Positions 55,501-64,000 of a DNA stretch of 64,000 nt are shown here, piece by piece. Both the position numbers and the translations under genes were made by a program. The notes beneath the pieces are model-generated. The model did not search any database. It was not told where the DNA came from and saw only the letters and a list, made by a program, of their open reading frames with translations. The stretch spans positions 71,075,491 to 71,139,490 of the forward strand of contig CM040124.1 in the NCBI GenBank assembly GCA_022559845.1, in the 5' to 3' direction. The DNA comes from Amorphophallus konjac (Eukaryota > Streptophyta > Magnoliopsida > Alismatales > Araceae). Each line of letters begins with the position of its first letter. The stretch's first letter is position 1.

Positions 55501-57790
55501 ACTCCCTGTATTGCTGCTGTTCCTCCGGTGGTAGGTCGGCACCGATCCTTACTCCAAGGGCCGGGTCGTCGTTCAGGAATACCGTTAATAATTCGCCACC
55601 AGGCTCGGTGGTCACGGCTTTTCCTTCGATTCCCCTGGGGCCCTTATCCTTCCCGTCCGGCCTTGAGGCTTCCACCGAGATATTGTAGCACCTTCTAGCC
55701 GTGGCCTGGTTACCTCGGACTTCCCCCAACCCGTTTTTGGTGGGAAACTTCATTTTTTGGTGATAGGTAGATGGTACGGCCTTTATTCGGCTGAGAAATT
55801 TTCGGCCGAAAATGGCGTTGTACGCTATCATACATTTAATCACTATGAAGTCCACTATGACCGTAACGGTTTTTGGTGGGGTACCGATAGTGACCGGTAG
55901 GCTTAGGGCTCCCTCGGGGTAGGTGGCCAGGCCATTAAACCCGCAAAGGGGTGTTCGGATCGGGCGGAGCTTGGATGGGTCTTCCCCCATCTTGAGAAAA
56001 CAGTCATAAGATAATACATCGGGGGCGCTCCCATTATCAACCAAAATTCTGTCTACATTACAGTGATTTATCGTGGCCGAGATAACGAGGGCATCGTCAT
56101 GCGGGGTGCTCAGCCCTTCCAGGTCTTGGTTGGAGAAGACTATGACCTGGGGCTCCATTGGCGGGCCTTTGGGGGGCTCTAAGGCTCGGCTGGCCCGCTC
56201 GGCATGACGTTTCCTTCCTCGGCTGGTGTCGCCTCCCGATGCCGCTCCTCCGGAGATGACGTTGATGTGGACCCCTCGGGGGGCGTTGTCGATCTCCTCT
56301 GCGGCGTCTCGGTCTTCTTTGTGCCCGGTTGTGAACCGGGCTAGATGCCCCAGACGGATGAGGCGCTCGATCTCGTCTTGGAGCTGATGGCAATCTCCGG
56401 TGTGGTGCCCGTGGTCGCCGTGGAACAGGCAATGCCTGTCCCGCTTGCGGTTCTTCGACCTCATTGGCTCGGGCTGGCGGAGAAGTCCCGAGTCTTTGAT
56501 GTCCTCATAGATCTCGTAGACTGGTGCGGTCAAGGGGGTATACCGCTCGTACTTTCTCTTGCGCTCTCCTTCTCGATCGCGCATCTTACCCGAGCCGGGG
56601 TTTGGCTCGGAGGTCCGCTTTTTGTCCCCCTCCCGACCCGAGCCGATTGCGTCTCGGCAGGCGCTGAGTACTTCTTCGCACTCGGCATGGCGCAGTGCCA
56701 GAGTCACTAGCTCGGCAAGGGTCGAGGGAGGGTGGAGGACAAGCTCGCGGTGGAGATTCTCGTCCCGGGTGCCCCCGGTCAGTGCGGTTGTGGCTGAGGC
56801 CACATCCAGGCGGGGGATCCTAAGGGCTTCCGATTTAAATCGGTGGACGTAAGTCCGAAGCCTCTCCCCTTGCGCCTGTTTGAGAGCCAGGAGCCCCGCT
56901 ACGGACCTTGGGGGGGCGCTACTGGCGAAGCTCTCCTTGAAAATTCGCCCGAATTGCCTGAAGTCTCGAATGGACCCCGGGGCGAGGGCCCGGAACCATG
57001 CCTGAGCACCTTGGACTAGGGTGGCCGCGAAGGCTTGGCATTTGATGGGATCCGGCGTTCCATGCAGGGTCACCAGGGCGTCGAAGCTATCGTAGTGGTC
57101 GGCTGGGTCGCCCTGGCCGTCGTAGAGCTTGAAGGTTAGGATGGAGGCTCTAGGAGAGACCTCTGCCTTCAAGATGTACTCGGAGAAAGGGGATTTCTCC
57201 TCGTCCTCCGGGAAAGAGGTCTTCTGCAGGGCGCGCTCTTGCTCTGCAAACCATCTTTCAAAATCTCGTAGCCGGAGAGACAGTTCCGACTGTGGCCGCG
57301 CCGTGGGGCTGGGGGGGGCGTCGCGGCGATCCCCCGGAGCACTGGTGCCCGGGCGCGGCGGTCTCGCTCCCTGCTTCCCTCTCCTCGGCGTGAAGGAAGC
57401 CTCTTGCTCCGCGGGCGGAGCTTGCGAGGGTCCTCCGACGTCGTTGCGGAGGAGCTGTCGGCCGCAGAGGGTGAAGCGGCCTCCGGCGGTGTGCTGTGTT
57501 GCACTCCTTCGAGGGCGACTTCCTGACGGGGCGCGGGACCTCGCGTCCCTGGCCGCCTGGGCCCTCATGAGCTCCACGAGGACGTCCATCTTTTCGTTGA
57601 GGGCCTGGAAGGCGTTGGCGCCACCGTCGAGGGGTGCCCCTGTCTCCGCCGGGGGGGGTGGTGGCCCGTTGGTGGGGACGCTGGCGTTGGAGGAGGGGCT
57701 CTGTGAGACCCTAGAGGGGGCGCCTCCCGCCGCCGCCACAGCCTTACTTGCCCCGCCGGCGGATCTCCTCCCTGAGCTTCTTCTTACCAT
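52571..57790 (-). CDS. Tat gag-pol polyprotein
   Basis: About 1740 codons from ATG 57790 (MVRRSSGRRSAGGAS), the first ATG after the primer site; the open frame extends 49 codons further into the LTR. Residues from that ATG: capsid about 205-380; Cys-His motif CLFHGDHGHHTGDC 454-467; protease ILVDNGSA 582-589 (DNG in place of DTG); RT with YIDD at 952-955; degenerate RNase H about 1065-1215; second RNase H about 1235-1360 with Asp1240, Glu1279, Asp1302, Asp1352; integrase zinc region about 1457-1498; catalytic Asp1527, Asp1587, Glu1623. It stops (TGA, 52571-52573) before the integrase tail, whose reading resumes as PGDFVLRKTEASRPLEAAGK to about 52400. One nonsense change is thus the main defect. 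Confidence 0.93.
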   Translation of the reverse strand: MVRRSSGRRSAGGASKAVAAAGGAPSRVSQSPSSNASVPTNGPPPPPAETGAPLDGGANAFQALNEKMDVLVELMRAQAARDARSRAPSGSRPRRSATQHTAGGRFTLCGRQLLRNDVGGPSQAPPAEQEASFTPRRGKQGARPPRPGTSAPGDRRDAPPSPTARPQSELSLRLRDFERWFAEQERALQKTSFPEDEEKSPFSEYILKAEVSPRASILTFKLYDGQGDPADHYDSFDALVTLHGTPDPIKCQAFAATLVQGAQAWFRALAPGSIRDFRQFGRIFKESFASSAPPRSVAGLLALKQAQGERLRTYVHRFKSEALRIPRLDVASATTALTGGTRDENLHRELVLHPPSTLAELVTLALRHAECEEVLSACRDAIGSGREGDKKRTSEPNPGSGKMRDREGERKRKYERYTPLTAPVYEIYEDIKDSGLLRQPEPMRSKNRKRDRHCLFHGDHGHHTGDCHQLQDEIERLIRLGHLARFTTGHKEDRDAAEEIDNAPRGVHINVISGGAASGGDTSRGRKRHAERASRALEPPKGPPMEPQVIVFSNQDLEGLSTPHDDALVISATINHCNVDRILVDNGSAPDVLSYDCFLKMGEDPSKLRPIRTPLCGFNGLATYPEGALSLPVTIGTPPKTVTVIVDFIVIKCMIAYNAIFGRKFLSRIKAVPSTYHQKMKFPTKNGLGEVRGNQATARRCYNISVEASRPDGKDKGPRGIEGKAVTTEPGGELLTVFLNDDPALGVRIGADLPPEEQQQYREFLSGYVRVFAWSDDQLPGIPEETVMHKLNLDATMRPVQQRRRKHAPEKQAIIKAQVTKGQETGLFRPVLYPTWLANVILVPKTTGKWRMCVDFTDLNKATPKDCYPLPSIDQLVDSTSGNEILSFMDAYSGYHQIRMNPKDVEKTAFITDYGVYCYTRMPFGLKNAGATYQRLVNHMFEGQLGRNVEAYIDDMLVKTPRARDHFTDLAETFGTLLKYCMKLNPAKCAFGVRSGKFLGFLVTQRGIEANPDKVQAILDMRPPACIKDVQRLTGRVAALSRFLSRAAERCLPFFKLMRGPKIASATFAWDGECQTAFTELKEFLASPPVLSKPVPGEVLLLYLSATPSTVSSVLVRNDSGVERPVYYTSKVLSEAEWRYPATEKLVLALVTSARRLRPYFQGHPITVLTGEPLKKILAHPEASGRLVKWAIMLGAYDISYRPRSAIKGQALADFIAESTVPVEDRPPTATGPTWELFVDGSSNSVGSGAGILLRSPEGIELQYALKFNFLASNNASEYEALISGARMARRLGAERVRIHTDSQLVASQVSGEYEAREAPMIKYLQLVRSLAQQFEEFEVVRIAREQNSRADSLSRLASSLDPQGTRSVLLEELERPSINLELLAIDSATPADWRSPYLSWLRDSQEPSDPREACRMKYQARRFVILDNALYRRSFSGPLLKCLGPDEASQAIEEIHQGLCGAHSGGRSLARILLRQGYWWPTLQRDCTAYVQHCDRCQRFDHLVHQSATELVTLTEPYPFARWGIDILGPFPTAQSQKKFIIVAIDYFTKWIEAEATARITETVVWGFVWKSIICRFGVPRVIVSDNGRQFDSRYFRDRCADLNIRNHFTSVAHPQANGLVENANKTILKGIKTRLGKAKGRWLEELPSILWSHRTTPRTATGETPFQLVYGTEAVVPLEIANPSLRVISFSPEANEQKLLENLDLADELREIANVRATEYQHRLTRYYNAKVRGRQF

Positions 57791-57810
57791 CTTGACTCTT
57801 CGTGCGTTTC

Positions 57811-57827
57811 CCACAGACGGCGCTAGA
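57811..57827 (-). other. Primer binding site, Tat element
   Basis: The minus strand reads tctagcgccgtctgtgg directly after the LTR. GCGCCGTCTGTGG is common in Tat-type elements; I cannot assign the tRNA with confidence. Confidence 0.65.
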
Positions 57828-58611
57828 TGAAGAGGCGGAATCTCGCGCTGGGTCCTGAGCGGGCTGTGGATCACCAGAAGATGAATCTGCAAGAGAGGGA
57901 AACGTGTCAGAGGGCCCAGGGGATCTCCCTGGGGCAAACCCTCCGATGGCTAAGTCAGTAGAGCGATGGTGGAAGCGATAATGGGGGGAGGAGAGAGCTG
58001 ATGCGCGAGAATCCTCTCCACCAAAGGGTGAAGCGAATCGTGCTCAGGAGCTTAGGGTATGTGAATGCCTAGTTCATCTTACCATCTTCCGGAGGGTATC
58101 CCTTGCTTAAATAGTGCACCGCCTTCAGGAGTCCTGTAAGCTGAGGGGTTCCCGGCGGGAGTTACGTCTTTAACGGGGGCTTTCATGGCCTGATCGTGGG
58201 AACGTTATCCCCTTGGAGTCCGGCAGCTCCCATGACTCTCCCGCTGGCGGAGGACTCTGAACGGCCGCACCTGCAGATAATCAACCGGTTTTACCGAGCC
58301 TCGGGGATGCTAGATCACGTCCGAGCGATAGGCATGGCCCAGCGAGGGTGGGGTCGGATAGATCGGCTGGAGCCTATCTCTCTCGGATGGGGAGAGGGCT
58401 TTAGGCCGGACCTTCCTTGGGACCTAACCGTTGTCTCGGGCCCTCCGAGCCTAGAAGGCCGTCGGGGAGAGTTGGTTCCTCGAGTCTTATTTATTGGGCT
58501 TTTCTCCCGAAGTGGGCCCTGTGGGCTATCACTTGGGTGGGCTCGCCGGGTTGGACCTTGTAGGTCTTGTTGGGCGGCCTTTGTGGTGGGCTGCGGAAAT
58601 CCCCCTCTCCA
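57828..58611 (-). repeat. Tat element 5' LTR
   Basis: 784 bp; differs from 47511-48293 by about six substitutions and one inserted G (near 57990). A TATA-like ctatttaag (58106-58114, minus) is a candidate promoter and is kept in the other LTR. Confidence 0.95.
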
Positions 58612-58616
58612 ATTAC
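58612..58616. repeat. Tat element TSD (attac), right
   Basis: Matches 47506-47510. Confidence 0.95.
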
Positions 58617-58730
58617 TATTTGATGAGAATTGATGACCTTCATGCACAAAAATTGATTAGCATACCTGCTAGAGGTGTCACTGCTAATTCAGGACCCAAG
58701 ACATCTTGGGTACCTATTGCATCAAAATGA
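58617..58730 (+). pseudogene. Sirevirus-2 gag C-terminus
   Basis: Continues the gag frame across the Tat insertion: YLMRIDDLHAQKLISIPARG, then GPKTSWVPIASK and a stop. GPK..WVP is the standard sequence at the Sirevirus gag/protease junction (compare GPKLDWVPKSN in Sirevirus-1). Here gag ends and no protease follows. Confidence 0.8.
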
Positions 58731-61078
58731 TGTGTTTGTTGCAGGCGTGCCTTGGAGAGGAATAAAGAGGGGTAAATAAGCCAAGGCACTCAAAAGAAAA
58801 CCCATTTCTGAATTTTCATGTAAATTCTCTGCATTTCCTGCTCTTAGATTCATTGCATTCCTGGTTAAAATAAATGTTCATCTATATAGAATTGCTAAAA
58901 ACATCAGTTTCTGTCTGAGTCTGAAAATTCACTGAAAATCTGATAGGACTGCATGTTGTATTGCACTTCAGAGATAGTTTTAATCTACTTGTGAAAAATC
59001 TGTTTAATCCCCTGTAGGATGTCATTGCACATGCTGCTTTTTAGAATCTTCATATATATTGCATGCATTCAGGGGGAGTTTGTTGAGTCTTTGCATGTCT
59101 TTGCATACATGTAGTAAATTGCATAGCATTTCATTATTTTTGAAAATCTAAAAAGAAATGACTCATTGCATCTAGACAGGGGGAGATTTGTCAGATTTAT
59201 TTGTTCCTCACTTCCTGAATCCCTCTTGCTTAGTTATTTGAATCACTCTACTGCTCTCTAGCGTATAACCTGAATGTTTTGCTATTCTCGTCTTGAAATA
59301 GCTGATCTGTCTGTATTCCAGACTCAGCTACTGTTTGTTGATATACACTCTTTTGATGCTCTTCTTTCCTGTTGTTGTTCCTTTCACCAGCTTATACTCA
59401 TCCTTCACATTCTTCTTAGCTGGTATGACTGATCTGTGTCTAGTGTTGATTAGTTGGTCAGCTGTATTTTTGATCTGATCTGAGGAACACAAGCTGCAGG
59501 CCATGCAATTCAGTCTGAGAATCATGTAGAAATTCCCATCATATAGGTTTAAGAATGACCACTGAATCAGATTGATATAAGGTTAATGTATTCTTAGATT
59601 TGCATTTAAATGACTTGAAAATATCTGAATGATATGCTTTAATAAACTTTAACCATATGTGTCATGACAACCCTAGACTCACTCATCTGAAATCTGAAAA
59701 TTTGAAATCAAGGCTACCTTGGTTGAGATACATAAATTAAGTATTGTTTTAAAACATTAACTTGAAAAATGTTGACAAAATGAAAAAATGTGATTTCAGA
59801 GCAATGACTTGGTCACTGAGAAACTGGGTTCTCTATCAATGAAATAGAGTAAACCTATGTCATGAAGTGCCATAGTTATCTCTAGTGAAAATTTATTGAA
59901 AAACCTGACAGAGCAATGGCATATTTATGTTGAGTAACTGGGGAGTCTTGCCTCTAATCAAGGTGTCTCCTCACGTAAAAAGACATTTCTATTGCTAACT
60001 CTGGTCTCAATGTTGAGAGGCAATGACAGTTATCACACTGAGTAACTGGGTCACTTCACCTGAGACGTGTTGTGCCTCATGTAAAAAGGTGTTGATCAAC
60101 TTAAATTACTCAGGAAAAGTATAATGTGCTTCAAATGAAAATATCTTGCAAACTCTGTCAACTCATGCTCTTGTAAAAGTGTTTAATCTCAATTCTAATC
60201 TGTGTAACTCTCAAAGGAGTCATTGAGATCATGCGTGTAAGATAAAGATGATTGGTACTGAGTGTTATCTGATTATTTGGTTCACCTTTATTAAAACTTG
60301 AATTCAGATATAAGTATTGATTTTATTTGACAAATTTGGTATACATCATAATTAAATCAGGTTGGTCAAGTTGCCAATTCATAACCCTCTATGATAGGAG
60401 AGTCTATTCATGTTAAGACTTATTGTATTGGTGCATGTCTTAAAATCCCTCATGATCTGATTCACCCCGACAACTTGTTCAACAGGCACTTTGTTGACAA
60501 TCCTCTCTTATCAGTTGATTGATTTCTTGAGATGTACTGTGCTATGACTTTTTCTCACCCCTACCTTTAACTACATTTTCTTTCGTATCATCAACTGATC
60601 TACTCTCCACACTGTTGGAATCTTCCATCTTGTTTCTGTAACCATCTCTGGTTCTGTGGCTTTTCCACCTGCTTTATTCTGTCCATGCATTTGTGTGGTG
60701 CCACAACCATTATTATTTTGGATTTCTTGTGATGGTAGATTTCAGATTGCTTCATTAGATAACCAGAGTTCATTCCTGCACTTCAGGGGGAGTTTTGGGT
60801 CATCTGCATTTAAGGGGAGAGCAGTCAAACATTCATATTGATAGGGGGAGTTCTTATATTTTATTCTTAAAGTGCTCATCTTCTATATTTCACTTTGGGG
60901 GGAATAGCTCTAATGTACCTTCATGTAGTCAAAGGGGGAGATGTTATATCAATCTTTTCATACCTGCTTACTTTCTCTTTTTGATGAAGTCAAAGGGGGA
61001 GAATAGTTTGGATCTATGTGTCTCATAGTGACTCAAAGTGTTGCCTCAAAGTGTTGCCATCATCAAAAAGGGGGAGAT
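58731..61078 (+). other. Sirevirus-2 3' noncoding region with multiple polypurine tracts
   Basis: No ORF is credible. Polypurine tracts of agggggag type occur near 59071, 59177, 60785, 60843, 60932, 60991 and at the LTR border (61064-61078, caaaaagggggagat). Three hairpin-like inverted repeats lie at 59827-59855, 59942-59970 and 60057-60091. This is the expected Sirevirus 3' region joined almost directly to gag, so the pol deletion removed everything between. Confidence 0.8.
59827..60091 (+). repeat. Three spaced hairpin-like inverted repeats
   Basis: Arms: ggttctctat with atagagtaaacc; ggagtcttg with caaggtgtctcc; cacctgag with ctcatgtaaaaaggtg. Two are preceded by gagtaactgggg or gagtaactgggt and followed by (t)gtaaaaag, so they are also imperfect direct repeats. 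Confidence 0.6.
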
Positions 61079-61558
61079 TGTTGCGCCTTGTTATGCCCCT
61101 GTGGTTTTGATGTTAGAAAGCACTATGAGTATGAATGGTTTTGATGTCAGCAAGCACTATGAGTATGAATGATTGACTGATTGAGTGTGCTTATTCATCT
61201 TATTTGTATGATTGATTGATTGATTGATTTGAGTGTGCATATTCATCTCATTGCATTGTCTGTCTCTACATAAGTTCTATTCACATTCGTGCATAATAAA
61301 GTGTAGCTTGCATCGGTGCATTAACTGTAGTTGCACGCCATATAGTCGATGCATGATTCATTGCATATGTTGTCTATTCACCGATGCACGCTCATTGCAT
61401 ATGAGGTCCTGTCACTGAAAACCGGTGCAACATTTCTCTGCACGCTATAAAGTCTGTACAGAGTTTTTGCCTAGACTGCATCAACTCAAGTTTGTACATT
61501 CCTTGGGGGCTAGTCTGTACAACCTCCGTTGTTTCACTTGACTAGTCAGTACAGCCAG
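61079..61558 (+). repeat. Sirevirus-2 3' LTR, first 480 bp
   Basis: Matches 42743 to about 43216, then is cut at acagccag by a new LTR. The remainder must lie beyond the window. Confidence 0.88.
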
Positions 61559-62504
61559 TGTTGGGTCCCGTAGTGCAGGGACACGGTTCTAGAGGGGGGG
61601 TGAATAGAACCCTCCCACTAAAAACTATGTCCAATTAAAATCTTAACCGACCTCACAGCGGAATTAACAAACTTAATGAGATTGACTGAATTAGAACAAG
61701 TAGGAATACTCAATTCTCTCAATCTCACCGAGCTCACACGATTGCGTATATAGACTAAAAAGAGATGCACACAAACACACAAATCAAACCATGAGACACG
61801 GGGATTTTTAGGTGGTTCGGGACCACGACGGGTTCCCTACGTCCACCCCTTACCAAACCAGTAAGGCTTTCTCCACACGCTGTGAATGCAGTAAACACGG
61901 GGATTTCTCCCCACACACACACGAGGTAAAAACCCCAACACACACGCTACTAGAGTAGCACACACACGGGGATGTACCCCAACACACACACACGTAGGAT
62001 GACGCCTACACAGCTACACGGGAGTAAACTCCTAACCATACACAGGGAACACACCCCACAATATCTCCAAGCACACACACGAATAACCTCCACCGCATAC
62101 GACGCACAAGCGTCAACACAAACCACTCGGAGAACCCTTTCTCCGAACACCCACACAAGAAAATCGTTTAGGAATTTATGTGGAAATCAGATATGCATAC
62201 AATCAACCCAGGACAATTTCTAAACACTAAACCACACAACAAAACTGAAATGTAAAGCTCCCCCTCTTTAGAACAATCTGGCTCTTCTCAGTTCGTAGTC
62301 GAATGAACAAGATTTTGGCGTCCTCTTGTTCTTCTCCTCGAACCACTTCTTTTCTTCTTCTATCACGATCTCCAAATCACAAGGGAAGTAGATCAGATCT
62401 GCTGTTGAAGACCTCTGGAGCTTCTCCACCGTTTCAGCCCTTTCTTCTCCTACAAGGAAGAACACACTTTGATTAGGGTTAATACCTTGTGAATCTCGTA
62501 GCTC

Positions 62505-62525
62505 ATATATATATATATATATATA
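62505..62525. repeat. (AT)n microsatellite, possible LTR TATA region
   Basis: About ten AT units. The position within the LTR corresponds to the TATA-like box of Sirevirus-1. Confidence 0.7.
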
Positions 62526-62671
62526 ACTTATAGAGCCCAAAAGACACATAAAACCCTCCTCACACATGTTAGAAACACCCTAGTATGATTAGGAACCATT
62601 GGGGGGTGTTTTGGTAAATTTTCAAGGGGTTTAGGATGAGTTTTAAACACTTTCGTAAGTCTCGTCCGGAA

Positions 62672-62892
62672 GGGGTCGACCCTTGGGGTCGACCCTCGGC
62701 AACCAGGTTGCTGGAATACACAAAAAGAGGCCCTCTGTTACAGGGGTCGACCCTTGGGGTCGACCCTTTCAGTGGGGGTCGACCCCTGGGGTCTACCCTT
62801 GGCAACTAGGTTGCTGTCGAGGCCAAAAAAGAGCCAGGTTTAAAGGGGTCGACCCTTTCAGAGGGGGTCGACCCCAAGGGTCGACCCTTTCA
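62672..62892. repeat. GGGTCGACCC palindrome cluster in Sirevirus-3 LTR
   Basis: Seven GGTCGACCC sites plus a near-match (ggtctaccc) in 220 bp, interleaved with a repeated ggcaac(c/t)aggttgct block (62697 and 62801). Confidence 0.85.
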
Positions 62893-64000
62893 GGTAGGGT
62901 ACACAAAAACAGCTCTCCGCGCTTCGGCGGCAGGAATTAATTCTCCTAGCTCCGAACTCCGATCGAAGTGAGACTGGAAGTGTTGGAAAGAGGACTCCCA
63001 AGGCTACAACATAAAATTTTATAGGGAAAATCCAATGGTTGGATTGAAAATGGTGAAGATTGCAAGACAGTTTGAGTTTGAAAAATAACTAAAACCTCCA
63101 TCAAAACCAGGGGAAAATAATTGATTAAATGTTACCATAATCCCATGAAGATCAACAATGATTTTGCATCCTAAAAAACATGATAAACCAAGAGGTTAGT
63201 TGAGAATCAAAATATATGAGTTATGCATTAACATTATGAACATGTTCACAATGAAATACATCATTGAACCTCATCAAACATGCGTTTTGCTTCTCAAATC
63301 AATCAACTAAAATATATTCCACCAAATGACAAGGTTTTGTTATGATGAACATGGATTTCTCAATCAATCAAATACAATGACATGGGAGCTCAACATTCAG
63401 TTACAATGCAATCAACTCTTCAATATCAAAATGCTTCATTACTTAAATGTTAACAATTATGCCAAATGCAAAGCATGCATAATGTCATGGAACCACATAC
63501 ATTTAAATGGCATTATTGTTGATTAAAAATTAACATTCATGAACCATTATCTCATGAGGAGCATTGATAGGTACAAGAGATCTTTTTGAATCGTTCATAC
63601 ATTTAAATCACAACAACCCCAACAATAATATCCATGAGCATACTCAAACATGTGCCAACCCTCAAAGGTCTCAAGTGAGCTTATGTGAAACATGAATGAA
63701 ACACATCAACCTTTTACCAAATCAAGTGGTCATGAATCCAAATAATGAGCAAGCATCATTAAGGTCACATTCATCAATCTCCAAGTTACAAGTGAGAGTC
63801 GACATAAGGTGAAGAATGAGTTAACTCCCTTTTGCAAGAAGATCGCCATTGATACATTTCTTTGAGTTCCAAACATGAACCGTAGATGTGGTCCTGCAAA
63901 CTAAAATATTCAAGGCTTGAGATCCTTAAATACAAATCATTCATATGACCTTCAAATATGAACAAAGTTAACTCCCTTTTAGAAGAAGAGCTTCATTGAT

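Larger units (their letters stand above)
47511..58611 (-). mobile_element. Tat-lineage Ty3/gypsy element, nearly intact
   Basis: An 11.1-kb element in minus orientation with LTRs of 783 and 784 bp and a perfect TSD. It has a gag-pol frame with protease, RT, two RNase H domains and integrase, and a plus-strand gene between pol and the 3' LTR. A second RNase H and an antisense or extra ORF at this position are known traits of the plant Tat lineage. The LTRs differ by six substitutions and one indel by eye, about 0.8%, which makes it the youngest datable insertion here. It is much more GC-rich than the Sirevirus it interrupts. Confidence 0.95.
42743..61558 (+). mobile_element. Sirevirus-2: gag-only copia element (interrupted)
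   Basis: A plus-strand Sirevirus-like element with a 2223-bp 5' LTR (TGTTG...CAACA), a tRNA-iMet primer site, a gag with coiled coil and six CCHC-type motifs, about 2.3 kb of 3' noncoding sequence with many polypurine tracts, and the start of a 3' LTR at 61079. After gag ends (58730) there is no protease, integrase, RT or RNase H. The Tat element fills 47511-58611, and another LTR interrupts the 3' LTR at 61559. About 16 differences in 470 bp separate the compared LTR parts. It would need an autonomous partner. Confidence 0.88.
61559..64000 (-). mobile_element. Sirevirus-3 LTR, partial (runs off the window)
   Basis: Starts tgttgggtcccgtagtgcag exactly where the Sirevirus-2 LTR breaks. ggggggtgaatagaac, ggtggttcggga plus a ccctacgtccacccc block, and aaaatcgttta parallel the Sirevirus-1 LTR on the same strand, so the element is probably in minus orientation and this is its 3' LTR. 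An AT run (62505-62525) sits where the TATA box is expected. The inner LTR edge and coding sequence are not visible. 62940-64000 is AT-rich and holds nothing else I recognise. Confidence 0.65.

Noticed and set aside
57129..57830. 233-codon plus-strand frame opposite Tat gag
   Set aside because: Shadow of the gag-pol frame; no domain.

Overview
This is a plant nuclear DNA window made almost entirely of transposable elements. I recognise no host gene, tRNA, rRNA or CRISPR array. The elements are plant types: Sirevirus-type Ty1/copia, Tat-type Ty3/gypsy with a second RNase H and an antisense gene, chromodomain-tailed gypsy derivatives, and a plant L1-type LINE ORF1. This points to a repeat-rich flowering plant. 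I cannot name the species; a magnoliid or non-grass monocot is only a guess.

The layout is a set of nested insertions dated by target-site duplications (TSDs). The oldest layer is decayed gypsy gag/protease sequence on the minus strand: 1-1378, 22652-27147, 33292-34158 and 40074-42742. A LINE derivative lacking ORF2 sits in it between 14-bp TSDs (1379-1392 and 22638-22651). A Sirevirus (4954-22544, minus) interrupts the LINE. Its 5' LTR is split by a pol-less gypsy derivative, here LARD1 (14556-21490, TSD gccat). A second pol-less element, LARD2 (27148-33287, TSD atctt), lies between an upstream ORF (ORF1) and gag of the old gypsy copy. At 42743 a plus-strand Sirevirus begins (Sirevirus-2). 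It keeps gag, with six CCHC motifs, but no pol. It is interrupted in gag by a young Tat element (47511-58611, minus, TSD attac) and in its 3' LTR by a third Sirevirus-like LTR (61559 to the window end).

Only the Tat element is close to complete. Its gag-pol frame is about 1740 codons with one nonsense codon before the integrase tail, and its LTRs differ by about 7 changes in 784 bp. Between pol and its 3' LTR it carries a plus-strand gene that reads as two exons around a 76-bp GT-AG intron. The other elements have lost pol, are frameshifted, or are truncated. LARD1, LARD2, Sirevirus-2 and the LINE derivative encode no reverse transcriptase, so any past movement of these copies would have needed enzymes from relatives.

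From 34.2 to 40.0 kb there is no recognisable gene. It holds palindrome-rich sequence, a 104-bp tandem duplication, a promoter-like TATA box and a 30-bp minisatellite whose units contain a small hairpin. The points most worth a second look are the spliced antisense gene, the ORF1-only LINE with TSDs, the gag-only Sirevirus, the chimeric LARD1 ORF, the hairpin minisatellite, and a GTCGAC-centred palindrome shared by several LTR-like sequences.
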